Source: Ferrovibrio sp041906005 (GTDB lineage: Bacteria > Pseudomonadota > Alphaproteobacteria > Ferrovibrionales > Ferrovibrionaceae). From it: 64,000 nucleotides of DNA. Made by a program: the position numbers and the translations under genes. The stretch lies in assembly GCF_041906005.1 (NCBI RefSeq), contig NZ_JAYRJY010000001.1:1364001-1428000 (forward strand), read 5' to 3'. Positions within the stretch are counted from its first letter, which is position 1, and each line of letters begins with the position of its first letter. Below the pieces are notes generated by a model. The model ran no database searches. It had not been told where the DNA came from and worked only from the letters and a program-made list of their open reading frames with translations. Shown here in pieces: positions 35,627-44,606 of the stretch.

Positions 35627-36799
35627 TCAAACCGGCTGGACGGCCGTGCCGTCCCACCAATGGCTGCAGCCGGCGGCTTTCGCGGCTTTTTTCACGTCAT
35701 CCGCAACCGGCTCCAGCGCGGCCCAGATGGCATGGCCCTGGGCCCGCAGCCTGGCGCCGGCAGAGCGTGGCGTGCCGAACGGCAGGTATACGATCTGCGG
35801 TGCCTGACGCGCCGGCAGGGCGCGCATCACACTGTCGAGGTACAGCGTGAACCCGGTCGCTGCCTCGCCGGCGGGCGTGTTGTACCGGCCGCCGCGGCCC
35901 AGTTCGCCACGCACGTTGCGGGCAAACAGCGTGAAGGCGATGCCGGTATGGTATTCAAAGCCGCGGAACTCGCCGGGATCCAGCGTGACCAGCAGATCAG
36001 GCGCCGCGGCCGAGACTTCGCGCACCAAAGCATCGAGATCGGCGACGATCCGTGCCGCCGCCGGCGGCAGTTTGAGTTTCTGCAGGCCATCCAGCGCTGC
36101 CCGTGCCGGACCAGCCAGCGGCAGCAGTTTCAGCAGCGTGGGGGCAGCCGCGCCAGCGGCCTCTTTCAGTTCGGCGGCATCCTTGCGGTCCAGCGCGCGG
36201 CGCGCGGCGCGGGCCTGTTTCGGCTCCAGGCCATGGGCCTCCATGATCGCCGGCGCCAGCAGGGGCTGGGTGATGTCCAGCGACAGGCCGCTGACGCCCA
36301 ATGATGCCACCGCTTCCGCCGCCAGCACGGCAACTTCCACATCGGCAGCCAGCGCCGTCGATCCGATCAGCTCCACGCCGGCCTGGGCGAACTGGCGTTC
36401 GGGCCGCAGCTGGGTGCCGCGCACGCGCAGCACCTGGCCGGCATAGGCCAGACGCAACGGGCGAACCGAATCCTTCAGCCGTGTGGCGGCAATGCGTGCC
36501 ACCTGCATGGTGATGTCGGTGCGCAGGCCCATCATGCGCTGCGAAACCGGGTCCATGACGCGGAACATTTGGCCCGCCAGGTCGGCACCTGATCCGGCCA
36601 GCAGGGTTTCCTCGAACTCGATCAGCGGCGGCTTGACGCGGGCATAACCATGCGCGGCGAAGGCGGCCAGCAGGCTTTCGCTGGCCTGGGCCTCCCATTC
36701 GGCGCGCGGCGGCAGAACATCGCGCAGGCCAGCCGGCAACAGGCCGGCAGCCGCACTGTTCTCTCCCTCGCTCGCTGGACTGCGTCCGCGCGGTGCCAT
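35627..36799 (-). CDS. hisZ: HisZ, ATP phosphoribosyltransferase regulatory subunit
   Basis: A 390-residue paralogue of histidyl-tRNA synthetase. L-P-A-G-L-R-D-V-L-P-P at the start and M-G-L-R-T-D-I-T-M-Q-V-A-R-I-A resemble class II synthetase motifs 1 and 2, but no anticodon-binding domain follows. HisZ assembles with the short form of HisG for the first step of histidine synthesis. The gene is upstream of purA and downstream of the enoyl-CoA hydratase gene on the same strand. Confidence 0.92.
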   Translation of the reverse strand: MAPRGRSPASEGENSAAAGLLPAGLRDVLPPRAEWEAQASESLLAAFAAHGYARVKPPLIEFEETLLAGSGADLAGQMFRVMDPVSQRMMGLRTDITMQVARIAATRLKDSVRPLRLAYAGQVLRVRGTQLRPERQFAQAGVELIGSTALAADVEVAVLAAEAVASLGVSGLSLDITQPLLAPAIMEAHGLEPKQARAARRALDRKDAAELKEAAGAAAPTLLKLLPLAGPARAALDGLQKLKLPPAAARIVADLDALVREVSAAAPDLLVTLDPGEFRGFEYHTGIAFTLFARNVRGELGRGGRYNTPAGEAATGFTLYLDSVMRALPARQAPQIVYLPFGTPRSAGARLRAQGHAIWAALEPVADDVKKAAKAAGCSHWWDGTAVQPV

Positions 36800-36817
36800 A
36801 TCCGATCGCTCTCCGGC

Positions 36818-37594
36818 TTACTTGTGCTTGAAGGCGGCTTTGCGCTTCTCGGCGAACGCGCTCATGCCTTCCTTCTGGTCTTCGGTGGCAAAGGTCGAAT
36901 GGAAGATGCGCCGCTCGAAGCGGATGCCTTCGGCCAGGGTGGTCTCGTAGGCGCGGTTTACCGCTTCCTTGGCGATCATCACGATCGGACGCGACAGCGA
37001 GCATATCTTCTCGGCCGCCTTGAAGGCCTCGTTCAGCAGCTCGGCGGCAGGCACCACGCGACTGACCAGACCCGAACGTTCCGCTTCCACCGCATCCATC
37101 ATGCGGGCGGTGAGGCACATTTCCATCGCCTTCGACTTGCCAACGAAACGGGTGAGGCGCTGGGTGCCGCCAGCACCCGGAATGGTGCCGAGATTGATTT
37201 CCGGCTGGCCGAATTTAGCGGTGTCGGCGGCAATGATGAAATCGCACATCATCGCCAGCTCGCAGCCGCCGCCCAGGGCAAAACCGGCCACCGCTGCGAT
37301 CACCGGCTTGCGGCAGGTAGTGACACGCTCCCAGTTCTTGGTGATGAAGTCTTCCTTGTAGACGTCCATATAGGTCTTGGACATCATCTCCTTGATATCG
37401 GCGCCAGCGGCGAAAGCCTTTTCCGAACCGGTGATGATGATGCAGCCGATGGCATCGTCGGCCTCGAAAACATCCAGGGCCTGTGCCATTTCGGCGACCA
37501 GGCCGGCGCTCAGGGCATTCAGCGCCTGCGGCCGGTTCAGCGTGATCAGACCGACCTGGCCACGGGTTTCCACCAGGATGTTTTCATACGCCAT
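36818..37594 (-). CDS. Enoyl-CoA hydratase
   Basis: A 258-residue crotonase-fold enzyme. The oxyanion-hole segments A-F-A-A-G-A-D-I-K-E and A-L-G-G-G-C-E-L-A-M-M are present. Two catalytic glutamates are expected, one in C-E-L-A-M-M and one in L-G-T-I-P-G-A-G-G-T-Q-R-L, though the second site reads P-E-I-N-L-G here. It hydrates trans-2-enoyl-CoA in beta-oxidation. The high match to the FadB1/EchA type suggests short-chain substrates. Crotonase members vary in activity. Confidence 0.9.
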   Translation of the reverse strand: MAYENILVETRGQVGLITLNRPQALNALSAGLVAEMAQALDVFEADDAIGCIIITGSEKAFAAGADIKEMMSKTYMDVYKEDFITKNWERVTTCRKPVIAAVAGFALGGGCELAMMCDFIIAADTAKFGQPEINLGTIPGAGGTQRLTRFVGKSKAMEMCLTARMMDAVEAERSGLVSRVVPAAELLNEAFKAAEKICSLSRPIVMIAKEAVNRAYETTLAEGIRFERRIFHSTFATEDQKEGMSAFAEKRKAAFKHK

Positions 37595-37630
37595 GACTGT
37601 TTCCTCGTTCTTCTCTGAATTCTCTGGGTT

Positions 37631-38077
37631 TTATTGATTGGGCAGCAGCTCGAAGCGCACGATGAGCGCGCCGTCGCGGCCGGTGAAGCTGATGCGAAGC
37701 TGTTCGTTTTCGCGCCGGTAACGCTCCGCCCCCGCATTCTGCCAGCCAAGCTGCGGCAGGGTGGCGGCGTAGAACTGGCGGACGGCCGCGGCCGTGACCG
37801 CCCCCTTGGCCTCGGTATTGGCAATGCGACCCGACGGTTTGTCGAACACCGTGGCGGCCTCGGGGCTTTCGGCCAGGCCAGGCATCAGGGGCACGTCCTC
37901 GGCGATGGACAGAAAACCGGCGGCGGCCCGGGCGTCACCAATCAGGGCGCCGGAAACCAGAAGATGGCCTGAGCTTGCACGAAGCCCCGCCAGCGACAGA
38001 CCGCCGGAGCCAAGGCCCAGGACGACGAGTGCAGCTAGCGCCGGGACCGGGAAAAATCTCCAGCCGGGGCGGAACAT
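37631..38077 (-). CDS. Hypothetical membrane-anchored protein
   Basis: 148 residues with one N-terminal hydrophobic helix (P-A-L-A-A-L-V-V-L-G-L-G-S-G-G-L) and a soluble, probably periplasmic remainder. Y-A-A-T-L-P-Q-L-G-W-Q and E-R-Y-R-R-E-N-E-Q-L-R-I-S-F resemble small secreted domains of unknown role. No lipobox is present. It sits between mutM and the hydratase gene on the same strand. Confidence 0.6.
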   Translation of the reverse strand: MFRPGWRFFPVPALAALVVLGLGSGGLSLAGLRASSGHLLVSGALIGDARAAAGFLSIAEDVPLMPGLAESPEAATVFDKPSGRIANTEAKGAVTAAAVRQFYAATLPQLGWQNAGAERYRRENEQLRISFTGRDGALIVRFELLPNQ

Positions 38078-38149
38078 GGCCGGGAATTTGGCAGGTCGGG
38101 GCGGGTTTTGGAAGTGCCGGGATGCGCCCGAATCGACCCCGGAAAACCG

Positions 38150-38974
38150 CTACTTCTGGCAGCGGCCACAATAGAAGGTGGAGCGCCCGGATTGCACGAT
38201 GCGCTTGATGGGCGCGCCGCAGGCCTGGCAGGGCTCGCCCTCGTGGTCATAAACCCGGAACCGGGTCTGGAAATAGCCCAGTTCGCCATCCGACTGGACG
38301 TAATCACGCAAGGACGAACCGCCCGCCTTGATGGCCTCGCGCAGCACGGCCTTGATCGCCTGCACCAGCTTGGCCAGCTTCTCGGGCTTGACGCTGCCCG
38401 CCAGCCGTTTCGGGTCGATGCCGGCGCGAAACAGCGCCTCGCAGACATAGATATTGCCCAGGCCGGCCACCACGGTCTGGTCCAGCAGGGCAGCCTTCAT
38501 CGGGGCTTTTTTGCCCTTCAGGGCGGCAGTCAGCACCGCCGGCGTGAAGGCATCGTCCAGCGGTTCGGGCCCCAGGCCTTTCAGCAGGCGGTGCTCGGCC
38601 AGTTTGCCGGCCGGCACCAGATCCATCATGCCAAAGCGGCGGGCATCGTTGAAGGTGGCGGCCCAGCCTTCGTCGGTGGCGAAAATCACGTGATCATGCG
38701 GGCCGATATCATTGGGCCAGCCGGCCCGCAGCACCATGCGCCCCGACATGCCCAGATGAATGATCCAGACCAGGCCGCCTTCCAGGCGGATGAGGATGTA
38801 TTTCGCCCGGCGCTCCAGGGCTTCCACCCGGCGGCCCAGGATGGTTTTGGTGAAATTCTTTGGCAGGGGGAAACGCAGGTCGGGCCGGCGGGCCTCGATA
38901 CGGGTGATGCGCCGGCCTTCCAGCTTGAGCGCCAATCCGCGGCGCGTGGTTTCCACTTCAGGCAATTCGGGCAT
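38150..38974 (-). CDS. mutM: MutM/Fpg formamidopyrimidine-DNA glycosylase
   Basis: A 274-residue bifunctional base-excision enzyme for 8-oxoguanine and formamidopyrimidines. Pro2 is the Schiff-base nucleophile and Glu3 is catalytic in M-P-E-L-P-E-V-E-T. The C-terminal zinc finger is complete (C-x2-C ... C-x2-C in C-Q-A-C-G and Y-C-G-R-C-Q). It is divergent from ubiE across 50 nt. Confidence 0.96.
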   Translation of the reverse strand: MPELPEVETTRRGLALKLEGRRITRIEARRPDLRFPLPKNFTKTILGRRVEALERRAKYILIRLEGGLVWIIHLGMSGRMVLRAGWPNDIGPHDHVIFATDEGWAATFNDARRFGMMDLVPAGKLAEHRLLKGLGPEPLDDAFTPAVLTAALKGKKAPMKAALLDQTVVAGLGNIYVCEALFRAGIDPKRLAGSVKPEKLAKLVQAIKAVLREAIKAGGSSLRDYVQSDGELGYFQTRFRVYDHEGEPCQACGAPIKRIVQSGRSTFYCGRCQK

Positions 38975-39024
38975 TCCGCGGATCCTCTGGGCTGTCTCTA
39001 TACCGTGACGGCCCCATTTCGGCT

Positions 39025-39828
39025 ATGGTCGGCCCCACCATGACCGATCCGACCCAACCGACTGAAAACACTTCGGGAAACCAGACCCATTTCGGCTTCC
39101 AGACCGTGCCGGAAACCGAAAAGGCCAGGCTGGTGCGCGGCGTGTTCGATTCGGTGGCCGGCAATTACGACCTGATGAACGACGTGATGTCGGGCGGCAT
39201 CCATCGCCTGTGGAAGGCGGCCATGATCGACTGGCTGAGCCCGCGCGGCGAGATGACCGTACTCGACCTGGCCGGCGGCACGGGCGACATCGCCTTCCGC
39301 ATCGTCGAGCGCGCGCCGAAGGCCCGCGTGGTGGTGGCCGACATCAATGCCGCCATGCTGGAACAGGGCCGCAACCGCGCCATCGATACCGGCGCGCAGC
39401 ATCCCGCCCGCCTGCGCAACCTGAGCTGGGCCTGCATGGATGCCGAGAAGCTGGCCCTGCCCGATCGCTCTGTGGATGCCTATACCATCGCCTTTGGCAT
39501 CCGCAACGTAACCCATATCGATGCTGCCCTGCGCGAAGCCTTTCGCGTGCTGAAGCCCGGCGGGCGTTTCCTGTGCCTGGAATTCTCGGCCGTGCGCAAC
39601 CCGGCGCTGACGAAGCTTTATGATGTCTACAGCTTCAACCTGCTGCCCAAACTGGGCGGCCTGATCGCGAAGGACGAAGATTCCTACCGCTATCTGGTGG
39701 AAAGCATCCGACGCTTCCCGGATCAGGAGCGTTTCGCCGCCATGATCACCGAGGCCGGTTTCGGCAACGTGATGGTGCGCGACCTCACCGGCGGCATCGC
39801 CGCCCTGCATTCGGCCCGCCGCATCTGA
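39025..39828 (+). CDS. ubiE: UbiE, ubiquinone/menaquinone C-methyltransferase
   Basis: A 267-residue SAM methyltransferase. Y-D-L-M-N-D-V-M-S-G-G-I-H-R-L-W-K is the UbiE signature, and V-L-D-L-A-G-G-T-G-D-I-A binds SAM. The second signature covers A-Y-T-I-A-F-G-I-R-N-V. The ATG at 39043 is an alternative start. ubiB follows after 22 nt, the common ubiE-ubiB pair of the ubiquinone pathway. Confidence 0.95.
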   Translation: MVGPTMTDPTQPTENTSGNQTHFGFQTVPETEKARLVRGVFDSVAGNYDLMNDVMSGGIHRLWKAAMIDWLSPRGEMTVLDLAGGTGDIAFRIVERAPKARVVVADINAAMLEQGRNRAIDTGAQHPARLRNLSWACMDAEKLALPDRSVDAYTIAFGIRNVTHIDAALREAFRVLKPGGRFLCLEFSAVRNPALTKLYDVYSFNLLPKLGGLIAKDEDSYRYLVESIRRFPDQERFAAMITEAGFGNVMVRDLTGGIAALHSARRI

Positions 39829-39850
39829 GCTACGCAGGATCACCATTGCC

Positions 39851-41431
39851 GTGCTGACCGACCTGCGCCACCTGCTTCGTCTGTTCGCCATCGGCCGCTG
39901 CTTCGCGCGGCAGGATGCGCTGTTCCTCCTGCGCGATGCACCGGTCGGCGGCGGCCGCAGCATGCTGGGCCTGTTCCAGACCCTGTTCGGCCGGCGGCGG
40001 CCGAACCTGCGCGAGGGCGAGCGGCTGGCCGCGGCCCTGGGCGAGCTGGGCCCCAGCTTCATCAAGCTGGGCCAGGTGCTGTCCGTGCGGCCAGATCTGG
40101 TTGGCGCGGCACTGGCCGAGGATCTGGGCCGGCTGCGCGACAAGCTGCCGCCATTTTCCTGGGTCGAGGCGAAGGCGGTGATCGAGGCCGAACTGGGCGC
40201 GCCGGTCGATGCGCTATTTGCGCATATCGAGACCGAACCGGTGGCCGCCGCCAGCGTGGCGCAGGTGCATCTGGCCGAAACCAGCGATGGCCGCGCGGTG
40301 GCCGTGAAGGTGCTTCGCCCTGGCGTGGAAGAGGCTTTCGCCCGCGATCTTGCCCTGTTCGCCTGGCTGGCCGAAACCGCCGAGCAGCGTGTGGCGGGCA
40401 TGGAGCGCCTGCGGCCGCGGGATGTGGTGACCAGCTTGCGTGACTGGGTGGCGATTGAACTGGATTTGCGGCTGGAGGCGGCAGCCGCCAGCGAATTGCG
40501 TGACAATTTCCGCGACGATCCGGATGTGCTGGTGCCGGCCATCGACTGGCAGCGTACGGCACGCCGGGTGATGACCGTGGATCGCATTCGCGGCCTGCCG
40601 ATCGAGGATCGTGCGGCGTTGCAGGAAGCGGGGCTAGACCTGCACGAACTGGCAGCGCGGGTGATCCGTGTTTTCCTCAAGCAGGCTTTGCGCGACGGCT
40701 ATTTCCACGCCGACATGCATCACGGCAACCTGTTTGTCTCGCCCGAGCAGGGCGGGCGATTGGAGCTGGTGGATTTCGGCATCATGGGCCGGCTCGACAT
40801 GAAGACCCGGCGCTTCATGGCCGAGATGCTGGGCGCTTTCCTGACCGGCAACTGGCGACGTGCGGCAGAAGTGCATTTCGAGGCCGGCTATGTGCCGGCC
40901 GACCGTGACGTGGACGCGTTTGCCCAGGCCTGCCGCTCGATCGGCGAACCGATCCTGGACCGGCCGGTGACCGAGATTTCGATCGGCCGCCTGCTGGCGC
41001 AGTTGTTCCAGATCACCGAGACCTTCGGCATGCGCACGCAGACCCATCTGCTGCTGCTGCAGAAAACCATGGTCACGGTAGAGGGGGTGGCCCGCAGCCT
41101 TGATCCGGAGATCAATTTCTGGGAAGTGGCGCGGCCAGTGATCGAGGACTGGGCTCGCGAGAATCTCGCCCCCGCGGCGAGGCTGCGCGAGATGGCTGAC
41201 AGCCTGACCGACACGCTGCGCCGCCTGCCCGCCATTCTGGATGGGCTTGAGGCGCTGGCGCAGACAGGGGCGACGGCAGCGCCGACGGCAGGCGGTCTCG
41301 TGCTCAGCGCGGAGAGCGTTACTCGGCTGGCCGAAGCCCAAGCCGCAGCGACAGCAAAGCGGCAGCGGCCGCTGTTGTGGAGCCTGTGGGTCGGCATCGC
41401 CTTGCTGCTGGCCGCCCTGCTGCTGGATTAA
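39851..41431 (+). CDS. ubiB: UbiB, ubiquinone biosynthesis atypical kinase
   Basis: A 526-residue ABC1/ADCK-family protein beginning with GTG. The K-x-G-Q motif (F-I-K-L-G-Q-V-L-S-V-R-P-D), the Ala-rich nucleotide loop region (A-A-A-S-V-A-Q-V-H), the H-A-D-M-H-H-G-N catalytic segment and V-D-F-G-I-M-G are all visible. A C-terminal hydrophobic helix anchors it in the inner membrane. UbiB supports late hydroxylation and methylation steps of ubiquinone synthesis. Confidence 0.94.
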   Translation: MLTDLRHLLRLFAIGRCFARQDALFLLRDAPVGGGRSMLGLFQTLFGRRRPNLREGERLAAALGELGPSFIKLGQVLSVRPDLVGAALAEDLGRLRDKLPPFSWVEAKAVIEAELGAPVDALFAHIETEPVAAASVAQVHLAETSDGRAVAVKVLRPGVEEAFARDLALFAWLAETAEQRVAGMERLRPRDVVTSLRDWVAIELDLRLEAAAASELRDNFRDDPDVLVPAIDWQRTARRVMTVDRIRGLPIEDRAALQEAGLDLHELAARVIRVFLKQALRDGYFHADMHHGNLFVSPEQGGRLELVDFGIMGRLDMKTRRFMAEMLGAFLTGNWRRAAEVHFEAGYVPADRDVDAFAQACRSIGEPILDRPVTEISIGRLLAQLFQITETFGMRTQTHLLLLQKTMVTVEGVARSLDPEINFWEVARPVIEDWARENLAPAARLREMADSLTDTLRRLPAILDGLEALAQTGATAAPTAGGLVLSAESVTRLAEAQAAATAKRQRPLLWSLWVGIALLLAALLLD

Positions 41432-41449
41432 GGCCCAGACCCGCCGGCG

Positions 41450-41481
41450 AAAAAAGAAAGGGGCCGGTTTCCCAGCCCCTT
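41450..41481 (-). terminator. Intrinsic terminator of the first porin gene
   Basis: AAGGGGC (41458-41464) pairs with GCCCCTT (41475-41481) around a 10-nt loop, followed by a T-rich run on the minus strand. Confidence 0.75.
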
Positions 41482-41505
41482 CCCCAAGACGATCTGATCG
41501 AAAAA

Positions 41506-42795
41506 TCAGAAGTCGAGACGCATGCCGACGACACCGAAGGTCGCCTTCGAATCGTTGTCGGCCTGGGCGGTACCAGCAACGACGGTACCGGCGCTGATGG
41601 CGTCGTCATATTTGTAGTAGCCGATGCCGCTGAACAGCAGGACGCCAGTGGCGACCTGGTAGGTCAGACCAGCCGAATACCAGGTGTATTCATCTTCGCC
41701 ACCAACCGCGGTGCCGGCGATGTTGCCCTGATCGGCCTTGGTCTTCGCGAAGTCAGCGCCCAGACCGATCGAGCCGGACTTGGTGCCGTTGGTCAGGTAG
41801 CGCAGACCGGCGGTGTAGACATTCCGCTTGTCGTCGCCCGCACGGGTCACACCCATTTCTTCGCGCTTGTAGGCGCCACCGAACTGGACCGACGAACCGT
41901 CGCCGATGTTGTAGGTCAGCGTGGTGCCGGCGACATAGCCGGTGAGACCGCTCGACTTGAACACGGTGGCGGAGCCCGAGGTCAGGCTGCCGGCGCTGTC
42001 AGCTTCGATCGAGAAGCGGTTGTAGCCGCCGAACAGGGCGACGTCGACCGGGCCAAACGACTCGATGTAGTTTGCGGCTACCGTGTAGGCCTTGGAAATC
42101 TGGCCCGCATTCGCCGAGCTGCCGAATTTCGCCGTGCCGCAGGACACAGCGTTGGTCGACGAGCTGGAGCTCTGGTAGTCGAAATCCTCGCAGCCATCCG
42201 GCGTATACGACACGCCCAGCTGCAGGCCCTTGCCGGCCTTCGAGCCGAAATAGCGGTTGGCCGAAGTGTAGAGGTTGATGCCTTCCCGATCGTCCGGCGC
42301 GGAGGCGAACTTGGTCAGGTTGCCAGACGTACGGGCGCCCGAAGGAGTCACCGTGACGGCAAGATCACCGGTCGGATCGACCGTACCGTAACCCGGGATG
42401 GCGATGGGCGCACCATAGACCATCTTCGAGGCGGCACGGTCGGTCGAGCCCAGCTCAACACGGCCGATGTCAGCCCGCTCGACAAACATATAGCGCTCAT
42501 CGATCTGGTCGCCGGTGCTCGAACCTTCGAGTTCGACGCGGCCGCCGACAACGGTGCCGTTATCCAGCACGCCGCGGATATTGAAATAAATTTCCGCATC
42601 ATTGCTGATCGCAGTCGGGTTGGTGTCGGTCTGCGTCCGGTTCTTCTCACGATCCTGGACCTTGATGGCCTGCGTGAGATAACCGCCAACCGAAACCGCA
42701 ACCGGCTCGGCCTTGACCTGGGCCAAGGCTGCTTCGCTCACGATCAGCGTCGCAGCCGCAACCAGCGCAGTCTGGAGTAAGAGGGTCTTTTTCAT
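41506..42795 (-). CDS. Outer-membrane porin (Porin_4 type), paralogue 1
   Basis: A 429-residue porin from the ATG at 42795 (AAGGAC upstream). A Sec signal peptide (M-K-K-T-L-L-L-Q-T-A-L-V-A-A-A) ends near A-L-A-Q. The mature protein has alternating beta-strands and constriction-type loops and ends V-V-G-M-R-L-D-F with a terminal Phe. V-E-R-A-D-I-G-R-V-E-L-G-S-T-D-R is shared with its neighbour. The two Cys (C-E-D-F and S-C-G-T) could form a surface disulfide. It forms a general diffusion channel. The substrate is unknown. Confidence 0.92.
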   Translation of the reverse strand: MKKTLLLQTALVAAATLIVSEAALAQVKAEPVAVSVGGYLTQAIKVQDREKNRTQTDTNPTAISNDAEIYFNIRGVLDNGTVVGGRVELEGSSTGDQIDERYMFVERADIGRVELGSTDRAASKMVYGAPIAIPGYGTVDPTGDLAVTVTPSGARTSGNLTKFASAPDDREGINLYTSANRYFGSKAGKGLQLGVSYTPDGCEDFDYQSSSSSTNAVSCGTAKFGSSANAGQISKAYTVAANYIESFGPVDVALFGGYNRFSIEADSAGSLTSGSATVFKSSGLTGYVAGTTLTYNIGDGSSVQFGGAYKREEMGVTRAGDDKRNVYTAGLRYLTNGTKSGSIGLGADFAKTKADQGNIAGTAVGGEDEYTWYSAGLTYQVATGVLLFSGIGYYKYDDAISAGTVVAGTAQADNDSKATFGVVGMRLDF

Positions 42796-43031
42796 ATTGG
42801 CGTCCTTCATTTCGGTTTGCTTGTCAGCGTCGAAGTACACCACAAACTGTACCCAATGCTGGTACTTACGGGCCTTCGAGCGGGCAAGTCAATCGATGAA
42901 TACCGAAAGCACTTTGCAACGATATGACTTGAACCCATTTAACGCCGAGTGTGGCGCCAAGCTCACGATTTCCTGTGTCGCCGATCACACGTCAGTTCTG
43001 CGGACGGAATAAGGATAGAAAGAACAGGAAA

Positions 43032-43061
43032 TAAAAAGGGGCGGATTTCTCCGCCCCTTTT
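43032..43061 (-). terminator. Intrinsic terminator of the second porin gene
   Basis: A perfect 12-bp stem, AAAAGGGGCGGA (43034-43045) with TCCGCCCCTTTT (43050-43061), and a 4-nt loop, followed by T-rich sequence on the minus strand. Confidence 0.9.
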
Positions 43062-43082
43062 CCAGATCCGACGGTAGTCGGA

Positions 43083-44336
43083 TTAGAAGGTCAGGCCAAG
43101 GCCGACAACGCCGAAGGTCTGCTTGCTGTCGCTACCAGTGCCCGAGCCGATGTTGCCCGGCTGGTCAAGGTCAGAGACACCGACGCCCGCGAAAGCGAGA
43201 ACGCCAGCAGCCACCTGGTAGGTCAGGCCGAGATGGTAGTAATCGAGATCCTGGTCACCGGTGTTAGCGGCACCACCAGCAGCAGCGCCATTGAGGGTGT
43301 TGCTGTCGGAACGGCGGTAGAATTCCACGCCGATACCGATCGAGCCCGGAGCCGCACCATTGGTCAGATAGCGCAGACCAACAGTCCAAGCCTTGCGGTC
43401 ACGGTCGAGAGTCGCACCATCGCGCTTGCTCAGGTCTTCCTTGGTGTAACCACCACCGAGGGCAACCGACGAACCATCGCCGACATTGTAGGTCAGCGTG
43501 GTGCCGAGCTGCCAGCCATCGACGCGGCCCTTGCCAGCGCCCGAAGCGGTGGCGGTGCTCGCCGTGGTCGCTTCGCGGTTGACGCTGTTGTAGCCGGCAT
43601 AGAGGGCGGCATCAACCTGGCCGAACGTCTCCAGGTAGTTGGCGGCAGCGGCATACTGGGCGCTGACCTGGCCTGTATTGGTCGAGCTGCCAAACTTGGA
43701 ATTGCCGCACATCCCGGCCGTGGTGGTGGCGGTCGACGGATTGGCATCGAAGTCCTCACAGCCATCCGGCACGTACGAGAAGCCGAGCTGCAGACCCTTG
43801 CCCGCCTTCGAGCCGAAGTAACGGTTCGAAGCCGTATAGACGTTGATGCCTTCCTTGTCGTGGTTGGCATTGGCGAACCACATCAGCGGGGCATTCGGGG
43901 TGGCCGAATATTCCGAGTGAACGGTGGTGCCATGGCCCGGCAGCGAGTTCGGGGCGAAATACAGCATCTTGCCGGTCACGCGGTCGGTCGAACCCAGTTC
44001 GACGCGGCCGATGTCGGCGCGCTCAACGAACAGATAGCGTTCATCGATCTGGTCGCCGTAGGACGCGGCTTCCAGTTCGACGCGGCCACCGATCACGGTG
44101 CCGTTGTCGAGAACGCCACGGATGTTGAACCAGATTTCGGCGTCGGACGAGAAGGCATCCGGGCGCTGGTCGACCGCAGTGTCCTTATCGCGATCCTGGA
44201 CCTTGTAGAACTGATTGAAATAACCGCCAACAGTGGCGGCGAGCGGTTCAGCCTTGACCTGAGCCGAAGCGACATCGGCCACGAACAGGCCAGCAGCCGC
44301 AACGAGTGCGGTTTGCAGAAGCAGCGTCTTCTTCAT
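43083..44336 (-). CDS. Outer-membrane porin (Porin_4 type), paralogue 2
   Basis: A 417-residue porin with a near-identical signal peptide to paralogue 1 and the same blocks: G-G-Y-F-N-Q, F-N-I-R-G-V-L-D-N-G-T-V, D-Q-I-D-E-R-Y-L-F-V-E-R-A-D-I-G-R and N-R-Y-F-G-S-K-A-G-K-G-L-Q-L-G. It also ends in Phe. The pair is a tandem duplication in which each copy has its own terminator. The Cys pair (C-E-D-F and C-G-N-S) is conserved. The loops between the blocks are diverged, which may give different size or charge selectivity. Confidence 0.92.
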   Translation of the reverse strand: MKKTLLLQTALVAAAGLFVADVASAQVKAEPLAATVGGYFNQFYKVQDRDKDTAVDQRPDAFSSDAEIWFNIRGVLDNGTVIGGRVELEAASYGDQIDERYLFVERADIGRVELGSTDRVTGKMLYFAPNSLPGHGTTVHSEYSATPNAPLMWFANANHDKEGINVYTASNRYFGSKAGKGLQLGFSYVPDGCEDFDANPSTATTTAGMCGNSKFGSSTNTGQVSAQYAAAANYLETFGQVDAALYAGYNSVNREATTASTATASGAGKGRVDGWQLGTTLTYNVGDGSSVALGGGYTKEDLSKRDGATLDRDRKAWTVGLRYLTNGAAPGSIGIGVEFYRRSDSNTLNGAAAGGAANTGDQDLDYYHLGLTYQVAAGVLAFAGVGVSDLDQPGNIGSGTGSDSKQTFGVVGLGLTF

Positions 44337-44373
44337 TTTCCTCTTTCCTCTCCCACCGGGATTAGGGTTGCAG

Positions 44374-44388
44374 TGCTAGTCACTAGCA
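44374..44388. promoter_or_regulatory. Perfect palindrome upstream of porin paralogue 2
   Basis: TGCTAGTCACTAGCA is a perfect 7-1-7 dyad 38 nt upstream of the porin ATG. The copy between the two porins was not found. A -35-like TTGACA on the minus strand is at 44451-44456, but no matching -10 was seen. The site may be an operator. The rest of 44389-44606 is AT-rich and holds no other recognised feature. Confidence 0.4.
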
Positions 44389-44606
44389 ATGAACATTCGA
44401 CCTTGCAGGGCCGAGTGATCCTGCAGATCAAGCCATTTTGAATGCACAAGTGTCAATCAAAGCTCCCCCGCCCGCTGTTCTTTTGCCGTTTGTGTTGCAA
44501 TCGAGCCACACAGATGGATTCAGCCAAAAATTGAATTATAAACAAAAGCTTAACTGGTGGGTCGAGCCAGGATGCCTGAGGTCATGCGCGCCGGTCGCGG
44601 GGAAAT

